64,000 bases of DNA from Cucumis sativus (Eukaryota; Streptophyta; Magnoliopsida; Cucurbitales; Cucurbitaceae), in the NCBI RefSeq assembly GCF_000004075.3, contig NC_026656.2:22268607-22332606 (forward strand), given 5' to 3'. The translations under genes were made by a program, and so were the position numbers. The notes beneath the pieces were generated by a model that did no database searches, was not told where the DNA came from, and was given only the letters and a program-made list of their open reading frames with translations. How positions within the stretch are numbered: the stretch's first letter is position 1; each line of letters begins with the position of its first letter. Shown piece after piece: positions 10,844 through 24,030 of this stretch.

Positions 10844-13800
10844 TTACTGTTTGGTGGCATCAATGATCATTGCTCGAGTCCAATGCTCGATGTCTTCGGC
10901 TTGGGAAGGTGGAGGAGGAAAAGTTGGATGCTCTACGAGGTCCCATCCTTCAATAGAGGAATCATTCTTTCCAGTATCAGAGAACTCAGTGGCATAAAGA
11001 TAACTCGAAGCAGAACTTGGAAGGTTACTCTCATAATTGGTTTTCTGCATTCATACGCAAAAAAAAAATATATGTATAATGAAAAAAAAAAAATAATAAC
11101 AAAACCAAGTGCCGCAGATATGCAGACAGTACTCTCAAGATTATCCATTCTCTCTATTTTAAATATATGGAGTGTCATTAATTTAACAATTTGGAAAATA
11201 ACAAGGGAAGAGGAATATGAAATAACCAGAGAAGAAGAGACAAGAAAATATAGAAGAAATAACCGGAGAAATCTGCATGCATTTCCAGTTGATTTTAATA
11301 TGACGGATTTATTGTGATGATAACTAACGAACTTCAAAGTATACAATCTAAATGAGGGTAATGGTAGGGAGACAGAAAGTTATGATTGTATTCATTTATT
11401 TAAAATAACTAAATTTTTTAACAGATGATAGGGGGGAGAACCTAAATAACTAATTGATGCAACATACAAAATTCAACGTCAAGTTGCAAATTCATACCAT
11501 TATTTGTGAATGTCCACTCTCGAACAGCATGCTGGATGCGATGGAATTCACATTCCACGTTGATTTGATCGGTTTCTGAATGTGCTTGGTGGACCTTGAG
11601 TGCAGAAGATATAACCAAGTGTATCAGACAGGTTAGGCCGTATGACTACATTTCTTGTATGACAAATAAAACTTAGTGAAGCAAGCAAGTTTAAAAGTCA
11701 GAAAAAACCCCAAAAGTGAAATTTTGATGAAAATACCTGGAAGAAGCCATTTTGAGGGAAAAAACAGAACGCACTTCCTTTGACGAAGAAAGAGTAGCCA
11801 ATAATTTAGCAAATGCTTCAAAAGTTGAAGCTTCAGACGGAACGTCTAAAGAAAGGGAGTTATAGCCATATGCAGTAACACATGCTACACTTTTCTTTAG
11901 GAGGGCAATCCCTTTCTGCAAATCCTTGTGCGATTCAATAGAATGTGGAGAAGCGGAGGAGTAATTGAAACTTCTATTTTCAAGTGAACTTAATTGTGGT
12001 TTCCTCTCTGATTCCAACGAAGCAACCCCAAAGTTACTAGAGCTTTTATCAGACCATGAATTCTCCCCGCTTGTTGAACAATAACTTTGACGTGGCATAA
12101 AGACTGGATACTCATTGCTGTAAAATTCATTGCTTTCAGTCCAAAAGTTACAAATAAGACTTTGGAATGCAGGTTACAAATTCAATCAACTTACCTTCGA
12201 GAAGATGGGCAAGCATTCCAATATGAATCCCTTTGCCATATGCGTGAACAAGAACCCTACAATATGTGCATAGGTGAATGAACAAATTACTAAAAGAAGA
12301 TGTGCCGAAAATAACAACTAAGAATGAAAACTGAAAAAATATTAATTTAAATTTGAATGACTTATAGATGAAATCCTTTCATCTCATACAACGTAAATTT
12401 ACTAAACCCCTTACATCTTCTGGGACACAAAAAGGAGTTTTGTAGCCATTATTATCAGTTATCCTTTCCACAACACTGTATGTTCAATTAAACCATCAAG
12501 ATTATCGATAAAATCCACAACTTTAACCATCTCCATAATTAGAAAACAAAATAATTATAAAATAATTTTCAGTGACTTTGATAAGCAACAACTTTCTTTT
12601 TTTGTCAAATATTTTAACCAAGCCATCGTAGGATAGAAATTTTTAAGAACTGTACATACTGCAAAACCCGAGGTGTGAAGAGCAGGTGCAGCCAAATATT
12701 GAACAACAAGATTTAGAAGTTGCACCATATATCTGCCAATTAAATCAAGGAGACGTCAATTAAATGAGAAAAAAACATTGGATTATAAAAAAATGCAGGA
12801 AGAAGCCCTCATCAATAACACTTGGGAGTAAGGAGTACAGAAAATGAGACAGCACATTCCCAACAGGAAGAATAAAATGAATCCAAGGCAGCATAATCTT
12901 ACAAAATCTGTGTTGTGTACAGATAAACCACAAATATTCAAAACCCAACCATCATAGTTCAGACAAAGAAGAAGATACCCCAAAGAAGCTGAAAGCTCAT
13001 ATGGTTCAACAGAATGGGGATCCAGACTTCTTGGTAAGCTCACATTACAGATTTGATCAAATGGTTCACCGGGTCCCACTTCTTTCTCCCCACGAACTAG
13101 TACCTACAATCATATTTTGAATGTGGACACGTTAGGGAAAACGTTTGTCAGCAAAAAAAAAAAAACTACTCTCATCCTTTTGAAACATTTTCTTAACTTA
13201 ATGGACTGAGCACGTTCTTTAGCTTGAATTTTTTTTTTATATTCGTGAGTATTCGGGCCAACTTACACACACCTCAACTAATCTCACGGAACAACTCGTC
13301 TGACCCTACAACGTTTGGGTGTCAAGGAAACTCGTAGGAAATTAATTCCTAGATAGGTGGCCACCACGAATTGAACCCATGACCTGTTAGTTAGATATTG
13401 ATACAATATCTCCTTTTTACCACTAGACCAACCCATAATGGTCATGTTCTTTAGCTTGATTGTGTATACTACTCCAAAAAAAGTTTATCCCTTTTTAATT
13501 TTGTTAGTAAAAATAGATTTGCAACCAAAAATTAAAAGGTCTGAGCCCTTGGCTTAAACTGACATCACTTAACTACAAGTACGTGTCGAAGGGAGATAGA
13601 AGGGTATTATTTCATATGCAAGTAGAAAATTTTAATTCATAGCCATACAGAGGTTTCAAATTGTAGTTTTCCTGTAAGAACCGTTTCCGATTCTTCCAAA
13701 ACAAAGCACTGCATTAATGCAAGGAAATGTGTTGCAGCTTTAACTCTATAAGGCTCATCATACTAGACCAGATGCTAAACTTCTTGAGACAAAAAGAAAA

Positions 13801-15540
13801 GAAAAGGAGAAAGATTTGAGTAAGCAGACCTGATAGTTTCTGTACTAGCTTCAAAAAAGTTATTTTCATATTGAAATAATAGAATACTAAAGTGTAACCA
13901 TGGGGAAAGATCCAAATACATTTTTGTGCAACATATAATCAAGTTGTCTATGAAAAAAGATGATTCATTAGAAAGCCAACAGCAGTGAGTAGCATGTACT
14001 AAGCAGTCAGGAAGTGAAATGAACATACAGATAAGAGCTTACCCGACGTTGTGGAAACAATTTGCATAGTTGTTTTATGACCACAGATTGTTTGTGAAGG
14101 CGTTCAGAGGTGATTGCCATCTGTTTCCATAAAACATTTTTACATTAAGCATAGAGTTAACTGTGAAAGAGGTCCAACTAAAAAAAAATAGAATTCTTCA
14201 GCATAGTTTGATATGTGGGTGTGGGGGTGGTGGGGAACCATAATTCTCAGGCATCAACCAAGTAAAGTTTAACTGTCTACATTTATATATGTTCAAACAT
14301 TCCCCTATTTTTTTTTAGCCTAAACAGTTCGTGCAGATAAATGGCACATGTAACAAGTATATTAATGCAAAAATATATTAGAAAGAAACGAGATTTGAAA
14401 GACAGGTTAGAAAATAAATTCCATATTAAAAGGGGAATGTAGTTCATACATGTCCCAGATTCTTGGTGCTAATAAGGTCAGGATATGCCTTCTCCAGTTG
14501 TTCGAGTCGTTGTTTTTCCAACTGCATAAAAAAATCCACAAACGACCATTCTCGATGTTTAAATAGAGAGGAGGAAAGGTAATACAACTAGTATAAATAG
14601 AAAATAAATAAAAGGAGTACCACTGAACGGGCTGATTCAAGCATTGCATATTTCAATTGGAGATCAAAGGATTTCATCTCAATCTCTGCCTTTCCTGATC
14701 GAATAAAATAATTTTTTAAATTTGATAAGCACTTGCACATAACATAATTTAGCAAACATCTAAGGGAATAGATTGATTTCAAATGTTCTATTGAAGGTTC
14801 AAAAACCTTGCTCGAGTTGCTCTCTACTGCGCCTGAGTTTCTCCCTTAAGCTCGTAAGTTTCTCATTCCTTGTCACTCTCCAGTTTAATTGGTCGTCTGC
14901 CTTCCCCTGAGAAGCAACAATCAAACAAATTAAAATTTCTGGACCAGGGCACTTTCTCCACAAGTACATTGCATGGATAAATAATACTATTCCCTACATA
15001 ATAACCAACAGTAAAGAAATGGAACTACACGAAGCCGAAGTAAAAACATAAGATCGAATGCTATGTAATAATTGATGAAATAACAAAAGAATAATTGAAA
15101 AAATAGAAGCATCGGCCATATCGTCAGCAATTTCTAGAAAGCAACTCTACCAAGATTCTTTTCCCGGTAATTTGGTAGAGGAATTTCAGAAAGGAACATT
15201 CACGACAGTTAAAACCTCAAACGTGGAGAAAATTAAAGAGACCGAAAATCAATGATGAAGACCACCAAACCTTTGCCACAAGCACATCACTCAACCTCGA
15301 ATACAACACATCTCGCCGAGCTCTCAATGATTTCAACGAAGAATTGTAGTCATTCAATCTGGCGGAAAATTGAAACGAAAAAGATGAGTTGAATTCAACA
15401 AGCATCTACTCGGAATGAAGCAGGGAAGTTAATTAGAGTATTGAAGAACGTGGATACCTGAGATTGACGCAACCGGTGCAAATGGAAGCTTGATTTGAAT
15501 TCTCACAGATAGCGCAGTTGCAGAATTTTCGATTCATCAT
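10844..15540 (-). CDS. ATG14: ATG14-like subunit of the autophagy PI3-kinase complex (477 aa, 12 exons)
   Basis: Exons in transcript order: 15540-15458, 15358-15271, 14906-14807, 14694-14621, 14521-14450, 14120-14043, 13103-12979, 12732-12660, 12256-12195, 12117-11737, 11594-11498, 11044-10844. All junctions keep phase and sum to 478 codons. The N-terminus has two cysteine pairs (C9-x2-C12 and C21-x2-C24), a zinc-ribbon-like feature of plant ATG14. A charged coiled-coil region follows (about residues 28-150), then a conserved core with LPRSLDPHSVEPYELSASLG, AAPALHTSGFAG and SCSRIWQRDSYW. The C-terminus carries EGWDLVEHPTFPPPPSQ and EHWTRAM. This matches what I recall of Arabidopsis At1g77890/At4g08540, once labelled 'DNA-directed RNA polymerase II protein' and later ATG14a/b. 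Known role: it joins VPS34, VPS15 and ATG6 in complex I to make PI3P for autophagosome formation. The ATG choice is one of two adjacent ATGs (15540 or 15537). Confidence 0.88.
13228..13442 (-). mobile_element. tRNA-derived SINE in an ATG14 intron
   Basis: On the minus strand there is an A-box (TGGTCTAGTGG, 13430-13420), a B-box (GGTTCAATTC, 13377-13368), a tRNA-unrelated body and a 3' A-tail (plus-strand T run 13229-13238). The flanks show a near-perfect 17-bp target duplication: CACGTTCTTTAGCTTGA at 13211-13227 and CATGTTCTTTAGCTTGA at 13443-13459, with one mismatch. It lies between exons 6 and 7 of the ATG14-like gene, in the same direction as the gene. A second copy of the family is at 25569-25750. 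Confidence 0.85.
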
Positions 15541-16740
15541 GGATCAATTCCTAGTCATGAATCTGGTGGGTGGAATCAGATTGTGGTTACGATAATCTGA
15601 ATTTGGATTTCGAAGTCGGAGCGGAAGGGGGAAAGTTTGAACCGCGGGAGCCGATGGTGTGGAAACTGAAATGCCATCTCACGTTTAAAACTTTATTTAT
15701 ATTCCAATCCAATGAACAAATAATGAAGGCATAAATAATAAATACGTAAGAGGATCTCTCAATATTTGAGGTTTTTTTCCCCCTCGAACTCAACTTTAAC
15801 CCTTGAGGGTTTTATGAAGGGTTATTTTAATTTACTTACCTATTTATTTATTTACAACCAAATGATCTAATTTATTGAATTGGCTTTACGTGATTATGCT
15901 AATTCAATCCTTATATATGTATCTATATCTTTACTATATTAAAAAAATATGGATGTTTAAAAAATATTTTTGGTCAATTTTATCTTTAGAAATTGCAACA
16001 AAAAAAAGTTTGAAATATTAGATTGGTAAATTAATTTATGTTAAATACGATAATAAAATTTTGTTTAAGCTTCATTTAGTTTTACATGTTTAATAATGTT
16101 GTACGAAAAATTATTAAAAACAGTGAATTATTAATCAATGAAAGACTAACCGACGTTGATAAACTTTTATCAATGATATTGATAATCAATGAATGGATTT
16201 AGTATAATCTAAATGTTTTTTATATTTTATAAATATTTTATTCAATTTTTACTATTTATTTGAAAATGTCTGACTACATTTACTTTTAATTACTTAGGTT
16301 TAAATTAATTTAAATTTATTTAAAAATTATCAAAAATAGTGAAATGAACAAAAATATTTATCGAATTTAACAACTAAACCTAATTTATCGAATAATTCTA
16401 ATGAAAATAATAATACTAAAACCTGTAATAAACTATAAATTCAATAGATTGAAGTTTTTAACCAACAATACCTATAGAATTCAACAAAAACTTCAATCAA
16501 TTTCATATCATACTTTAATTTTAAACAAGCATTTCTTCCCACTTATCTAAATTTGAGATACCATTTAACAAAATTATAATTAAGTTTGTGCTAAAAACTT
16601 ACCATGCTTAAAGTTCAAAGTTATTATGCATATGTACGTAAAACATAACAAAATCAAACATTTTGGACATTGCAAGTGGATGATACTTATTGATGATAGA
16701 AAAATTCGCATAATATTGAAAAATAATTAAAATTTATTTA
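15541..16740. other. ATG14 upstream region and AT-rich spacer
   Basis: The first 250 bases upstream of the ATG are the probable 5'UTR and core promoter of the minus-strand ATG14-like gene. Beyond about 15850 the sequence is very AT-rich and holds no recognisable exon. Confidence 0.5.
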
Positions 16741-16754
16741 TAAATTATTATCTA

Positions 16755-17245
16755 GGGGTGTTCAAATAATCCGACAATTCAAACAACTAAACTACCTAAG
16801 CTAATTGTAAAGGTTGGATTGAATTTTCTTTGTGTTTTTTCGGATTGGGTTAGGTTCAAGTTACATTTTTTTAATTATAGGTTGACCCAACTAAACCCAA
16901 ACTAACCCGAATTTCTAATATTATAAAATATATATTACAACTTATAAATATTATAATTCATAGTTTTTTAAAAAAGTTTGTAATGGATAGATATGTTGAA
17001 TTTGAGTTTAATTTTTATTTATGAAATTTTAATTATTAAAATGTGTTAGTAGACAAATTTAAGTATTTTAATTTAATAAATAATATACTTAAAAAAAGAA
17101 AAAAATGAATAAATATCCTAACAATCCAACCAATTCGAGTTGAATTGGGTTGAAAACCTTATTTGTGTTGTTAATTTGATCAATCCGAAAATTTGAGTTA
17201 TTCCAAAAGAATCTCATTAATCTAACCCATTTACACTCCTATTGT
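16755..17245. repeat. Degraded hAT-like non-autonomous element, copy 1
   Basis: It starts TAGGGGTGTTCAAATAA and has the GGGT/CCCAA word repeats ('AACCCAAACTAACCCGAATTTC') typical of a widespread plant hAT-like repeat. Near 17245 the reversed end reads AATAGGAGTGTAAATGG, an imperfect terminal inverted repeat. A clear 8-bp target duplication was not found. The left 230 bases match 53773-54000 in the same orientation. Confidence 0.5.
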
Positions 17246-17249
17246 CACC

Positions 17250-17896
17250 TCATTTACTCATTGTGTCATGTCATTTTTTCGTTAGTTAACAAAGGGTCAA
17301 ATCAACTAAGAAACTATTAGAAGCATTTTATAACTTTATAAACGAAAGTGTTTATTTTGAAACTTTAAAAACTAAATTAACATAATCAAATGGATCTAAA
17401 AGTGTGTTTTTATCTATTATAATGAAATAAATTAAAATCAAAGATTTGAAACTTAAAAAATCGGTGTGAAAATTATTTATAAATTATCTTAGATCTTTAT
17501 ATATATAATATAATATTCTAATCTTTATCCTTACTATATTAAAATTGACTTAGAAGGAGAATGTTCTTTATAAAATTGCTAAATTCTAAATTTACAATAT
17601 TATTTTTAATTTATAAAAAAGTCACTCATCCACTTATATTCTCATTTTTTTTATTAATGTCAATCTTAAGTTATCGTCATTTAATGTACTTTAAAAAAAT
17701 GAAAGTAAACTACAACTCTTCTCATGTTATTTGTGATAAATAATCATTTCAATTTACCTCTCAATATTTATTTCATTATAATATAATAACAAACAAATAT
17801 AAATCTTATAATGAACAAAGAAGAGAGAAAGTCACATCCACAAATGACCAAGTAAAGAAAAAACTCAAATGGTTTACCAAACGATAAATTGATATC

Positions 17897-17959
<63 letters not shown>

Positions 17960-18650
17960 TCTTTATCCATAAATAATTTATATAGTATGAGTCAGTAGGT
18001 GCACTAGATTATCTTAACTAGGTTGACACAATCGTAACACCCTGATTAATCTACGAGACACACAAATTGAGAGAGATAGAGGTAGGGCGGTAGTTGTTTG
18101 AAAAGCCTCCGTCTAAAGGAGCAGCAACAAATAAACATGCAAATATCATCCCACAACTTAGCAACACTATTTGGTGTCCATCAGAGTGCATCTTGGTTAT
18201 TTCAATGCACGTTTCAATTAAGAAAAATAATAATCAAAGCAACAAAATGTTTCCCTTTTCTTCATTTTCTCTTACTTATTTAATTATACAATTTTAGGAA
18301 CCGAAAACTACTGAACATGTATTTATTGATAACAATCATCCATATCATTCATTAAAAATTCAATACACAAGACCTTTTGTCGAGTTTAAAATCACTCTAA
18401 ACACATATTTTTAATTATTGATTTCTTTTAAAAGGTTTTGAATAATTAAAAATATATATTCGAGAGTGATGTTAATACGATCATAAAAGTTCCCGTTGAG
18501 GTTTGAAGAGTACCTTCCTTGTGGATGAAATCATATAAACTGCTTTATAGTGCAGAAGAATATCGATACAATTCCTTATTCCTCAAACTTTATTCAAAGA
18601 AGAATGTTCAAATAACAAAAATTAATTAGCATTTAAAACGTTAATTAAAC
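17250..18650. repeat. Spacer with a (TA)28 microsatellite at 17901-17956
   Basis: AT-rich and non-coding. The only strong feature is an uninterrupted 56-base TA dinucleotide tract at 17901-17956. The part beyond about 18480 probably includes the 3'UTR of the minus-strand NBS-LRR gene. Confidence 0.85.
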
Positions 18651-18653
18651 ATA

Positions 18654-21600
18654 CTAACCTGTTCTCCAAACAAATTTGGAATTCTGGTATTCTCTGATGA
18701 TAAAATTCATATCAATTTCCACCACTATCTCTCTTTGGATTCTTTTGGACGATAGTGAGTATCATCATCATCATTCTTTAAAGAAACATTTTTCATATTT
18801 TGAATGAGATGTACTTACAATTCCAAATGAAAATGACTTCATTTTAGGACACTTCTCAAGAGATACATGTTTCAAACATGGAAATTGAATGATGCATCTT
18901 CCACGATAAAAGCTTGTTAGGTTGGAACAAGAAGTAATGATTAAAAATTGTAGGTTGTTGAATACAATAATTTCACCATTTCCATCTTCTTCACCTGATG
19001 ATCCTCCCTCAATTATACGACTCATCCTTTTGCATTCTCCTATTCTCAACTGTTTAAGTTGCACAAGCGTTGTAGCCATCGAAGGATTCAGCAAATGGGT
19101 TAGTCCATCACATTTATTCAATTTAAGAAACGTCAAGTTCGTAAAAGACACCGATGATGACACTAAACTACTCAATCCACCACATTCTGAAATGGACAGA
19201 GAGGTCAGATCTTGTAGGATTGAATCATTATTCTTTTGTGAGCATTCACTCCCCAAATGCCTAAGTTTCGGTAGCTTAGATAGAACCCAACTACGCTGTG
19301 AAGTTTTAGATCGTCTTGCATTGTATTGTTTTTTCATAGGAATCAATATGTTGCTGGGGAGAATTTCTTCAATAAATGCTCCTTCTAATTCAAACTTCTC
19401 AAATTGGTATAAGTTTTGTACAATTTCCATTGGCAAATGGGTTGAGTTATCCTCAACAAAACCATATAGCTTCAAAGTTTTAAGCTTCGGAAACAACTCA
19501 GAACCATCTCCCAACTGTAGAACCTCAACCTGACCAATTACTAATTTGTTAATTAAGATTCTATATATAACATTTAAATTGAATATATATGCTCTATAAA
19601 GTAGAACAAATTCAAAAATATTTTTACTTCTCTAACAACACAATCTACATGAAAAAAGAAACAAATCACACTGTTATATTCATAGCTTTTACTTTAAGAG
19701 ATTTGTTGCTTATTCTTTTTTCACATAAACAATTGAACCTCCAATAACAATATTTCACTCCACAAGATTTTCCCTAGAAAGTGATTATTTAGTGATAACA
19801 ATTTAATTATGATGTGTTGTAAGATATATATATATATATATATATAATGTACCTTGGAAGAAGAAGTTTCCAATTGCTTTGATTCCAACCTGTTATAATC
19901 CGTCGACTTTTTCTTCCCAATAACCTCCATCAATTGTTTGATATCTATGCTTAGTGCTTCAAGTTGCTTGAGAATTTTGACTGAATATTCTCTTCTAAGT
20001 CTTGGACATTCATCCATGGTTAAACGTTTTATATTTACCAAACTCTGAAGCTCACAGGAATCTTTGCTCCATACGTACTCAAGGTTTGGAAGTTTATATA
20101 GTTTCAACTCACTCAAAGTTTGGAGGGCGATAGGACTTGTTTCAACAACACTAATTGGCTCTTGCACTTCAAATATTCCTTCCAACAATTTACAATCTTC
20201 AATCCTTAGGACTTTAAGGCAAGTAAGAATGCTCATCATATTTGGAGAGAACAATGCTTTTTGAAGATTGTTGCATGAATAAATGTCTATTTCCTTAAGT
20301 TTGGAAAAGGAATTGGGAATGAGTACATTATTGCTCCATATCTTCTTCAAATCCTTTGTACACCAAATTTTCAACTTCTCCAAATTAGGAAGCGATACCT
20401 ACAAATTTTTATACTTGAAAATTCAGTTTGAAACAACGTAATTAACAATCATCACAGCTGATACTAATTAACAACATATAATGTATATAGTCTTATAAAA
20501 TTACCATAACAAATTGTGCAAAACGATTACTTCAAATCAGCTTATTTGGATAGGAAAATTCTAAAATATACTTCTTTTAATCTTCCTGGAACATCACCTA
20601 ACATGCATTTATATACTTCAGTAGTTTAAAAATAATATTATTAATGGATGAAACAAGAAAGGGTTCATCATCTCTACACTGAGAGAAGAGTGTCTTCTAA
20701 AACAAAGAAGAATAAAATTTGATCCCTGATATCATTACTAACCACAAATACTAGAAGGAACTTGTGGGAGGAACAATAAAATGAACAAAAGGGTAATTTA
20801 ATTTAGATGTGTATATAGAAATTAAACATAGAAATATGTGTCGATGGAATGTACCTCTTCACTGAAAAATGATTCACATGTGTTGATGGTATTGCTAACT
20901 TTGGAGCAAAATTTATGAAGTTGTGGTAAAGTCCATAGACATAAAGATTTCAAATGAGTAAACTCAACGTGGTTGGTTGTCTCCTCATTTTCCTTCACAG
21001 TGATCATCACTTCCATCTTTTTACAATAATTGATCTCAATTTCCTCGAGATTCAAAACGTCATCCAACATGCAATTCAAAAATAGGGTTTTCAATTTATT
21101 GCAATTCCATACGATTACATTCTTCAAATTGTTTAAAGGAGATTCACCATTATTATAACCATGAATTACACTTTCCAAATTCTCCAAGTTCTTAAGATAT
21201 AAGAACTCCAATTTGGATAAGCATTTTCGCAAAGGCTTGTTCTTTTCGTGGATGAAATGTTGAATGTCTGAATTATAAAAAATCCAGAGATTCTTCAAAT
21301 GTAAGAAGCCATTTGCATCTAACAGTTCAGAGTTAAGAACCTTTGAACAAATTGATCCTTCTAAATGCACTTCTTCTGACCTCTTTAACAAAAATTTTAT
21401 CCAATCATCCAAGCACATTTCTGATTCCATCTTGACTTCCAATATTCTAGAGTAGTTCATCTTAATGATTCCATCATAATTTTTAACTCTTTCTCTCTTA
21501 CAACCAATAGTAATGTGGAAATTTTCAAGATTCAACTCCTCTGCTGAAAACAAGTGTTTTGGCATAATCTTTTCATCTTGAATGGTTAAATCTAAATCAA

Positions 21601-23668
21601 AAAGGTGTGGCAAGAACCTAAGCTCGGAAAGACTAGCATTCTTCCTTCCTTCATACCATTCTTCTCCTTCCCAACTACCAAAAGTTCCCAGACGTAATTC
21701 CTCCAGTTTTGTCAACTTTGAAAGAATATTTGGTGGAATTATCTCGAGCTTATTAAAACAATTAGATAAATTTAACACTTTCAGTTGTGTCAATTGACCC
21801 ATTGTTGTAGGAATCTGGATGATGTTAGATCCACTAAGATCGAGAATTTCAAGCCTTTTTAATTCACCAATCATATCTATGCTCCCTAATTCACATCCCC
21901 GTAAACGTAACACTCTAATGTTTGCTAAGAAGTAAAGATCAAATGGTCGTTGCAACAAGGATATATTCACTTTTTCTAATACTAAACCTTTGAGCTCTTT
22001 CATTTCTTCAAAAAAAGTTTGTACCACTGACACATACGTATTATTCAACCATTGTCCATCCAACCTTAATAATTGAACTTTGGGTAACATTAACTTTGGG
22101 AGAGGATAGTGTAAACCATGAATGGACACCACGGTATGATTACCCAATAGTCTCTCTTCTTTCCATTCTTCATCTAATCTTTTCACATAGCTCAATGTAC
22201 GTATGTGATCATTCTTAGACGCAATAAATATAGCTACATCACGAACCATATCATGCATTTTCACATAATTGTACCCATACTCAGAATATTGTTGAAGCAA
22301 AGAAGAAGATATAAGATCGTCAACCAATTTTTTAATCCTACGTCGTCCTTTTACCACAGTATCAACACCATGTAAGAAACCCATGCCCATGGCATATACA
22401 TGCAACTCTTCCATGTCAATGCTAAAGTCTTCTGGAAACATGCTGCATAACAAGAATAATAACTTGACCTCTTCATATCCCAAGCAATCGTAACTCAATT
22501 TTAGTGACAAATACACTTTCTTGTCCATTTCTCCAATGTTTGTCATAAACACATCAACACTTTTAAGTTGATCCAAGGCATCATTCCAAATGTCGGAAGG
22601 TTTATTTCGTAATGCCTTAGCAACAGTAGTAATAGCAATAGGCAAACCTGCACATTCTCTCACAACTTGAATGGCTATAGGCTTCAAATCACTTGCTTCA
22701 ACAATTTTACCAGCCATTGCCTTAAATAAATTCCATGACTCATTTTCTCCTAAAACTTTTATCTCAAAAATTTGATTGGCGCACATTTGATTTGAGATCA
22801 AATGTTTATTCCTAGAGGTAAACAATATCTTGCATCCTGTATGATCTTCAACACTTGGAATTCCTATTGTTTCCAAATCAATATACTCCCAGATATCATC
22901 CAACACAACTAGGATACGTCTCTCCATCTTCAACCTCTTTCGTAGAATAGGTGCCCTTCCTTCTATTGTTTCTCGTTCGAATTTCAAACCTAGCTTGTCA
23001 GCTAGTTGTCCTTGAATACTTTTAAAATCTGGTGTTTGGCTGATCGTGGATGTTACCACCTCATCGAAAGACTTACTCTCAACAATTTTTCTTAAAATTT
23101 CTTTCACTAACATTGTTTTACCAACACCCCCCATCCCGTACACTCCAATCCTATGGACATTATCATCAGAGAGTGCATCCATGATTTGTTCCGCAGTCAA
23201 TTTTCTTGAGTCTAAGTCAAGAAAGTCAGATACTTTTTGCAGTGAACAATCAACCGATGGAATAGCATTTTTATAGGAGACCGTATTAAAACCTTCCCCC
23301 TCATTTTTCATCTCATTAACCTCATACGCCATTTTGCTTGCTTTTCTACTTAACTTGTGTCGTTGGACTAAATTGGTGGAACACAGTCTACCATGTCCAC
23401 CTTCATTGGCTAATATCTTGTCAGATTCTCGAACAAAGTCATCAACGTTTTTCAACCATTTCTCAACAGCAGGTTTTATGTCTTCAGCATTTCTTCTTGC
23501 AGTATAGATGTTTTGTTGCACAGATTCTCTTGTATCTTTCAACTTTTCTACTTGAGTCTTAAGTTTTTGAAAGTTGGCATGAATGTGAATTACATAACCA
23601 AGCTGACGTCCAACGGGCACAACTGTGTATTCAGCAATTTTTGCAGTGACTGAAACAAGGATGTCCAT
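18654..23668 (-). CDS. CC-NBS-LRR (CNL) disease resistance protein, RPS2/At4g27220-like (about 1381 aa)
   Basis: Exons in transcript order: 23668-20855, 20398-19853, 19529-18819, 18728-18654, all joined in phase 0. Residues 1-150 form the coiled-coil domain, with a VEKWLKNVDDF segment. The NB-ARC domain has the P-loop GMGGVGKT (178-185), kinase-2 LVVLDDIW (253-260), RNBS-B CKILFTSRN (279-287), GLPI (341-344) and MHD (471-473, in MHDMVRD). An irregular LRR region follows to the C-terminus, broken into exons as in RPS2-like cucurbit genes. All nucleotide-binding motifs are intact and there is no internal stop, so the gene looks functional. Such proteins detect pathogen effectors or their host targets and trigger cell death. 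The last exon is least certain: it follows a weak acceptor (AGAGAG|ATAGTG) and gives a 24-residue tail with VVEIDMNFIIREYQ. If it is skipped, translation reads into the intron for about 15 residues. Transcription is away from the COX-like gene, from a shared region at 24.0-24.4 kb. Confidence 0.88.
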
Positions 23669-24030
23669 TATTATCCCTTGTTCTTGATCTTGAAAAGGAT
23701 GATCAAAACCTACAAAAATACTTTAAGAGCTAAAAACCCACAAGGAATGAACTATGAAGCTTTTGCGTAACAAAAAAGTAGAAGTGAACACATACAGATC
23801 ACCAAGTAAAAACTATCCAAAAAAAAAAAACACAAGATGTTCAAAGAAATATATTGATGAGTAAGTGGTGAGGGATGAAATATTTGACCTGATTGAATAA
23901 ATAAGATGGTCTTGATAGGGAGAAGAGATATTGCAGAGAAAAATGAAGAAGAAGATAATACTGAGAAAAACCAAAATTATTAGCTGAGGAGTCAATGGAA
24001 GAAGAAGTAGCCACGATCATTAAATACATA

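Noticed and set aside
12420-12490. Candidate extra exon of the ATG14-like gene
   Set aside because: All frames meet stops quickly or break phase, and exon 8 joins exon 9 directly to give the conserved GFA-GSCSRIW.
13580-13760. Possible exon in the ATG14 intron containing the SINE
   Set aside because: A short open frame exists but it would insert residues within a block conserved in the family (QRR-V), and the flanking exons already join in phase.
17500-17560. Helitron-like 5' words (CTTTACTATATTAAAA) here and at 15930
   Set aside because: No CTRR end with hairpin could be paired. The words are short and AT-rich, so similarity may be chance.
18922-19533. 203-residue plus-strand frame opposite the NLR LRR exon
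   Set aside because: Antisense of a coding LRR exon. The minus strand has intact LRR pattern and splice sites.
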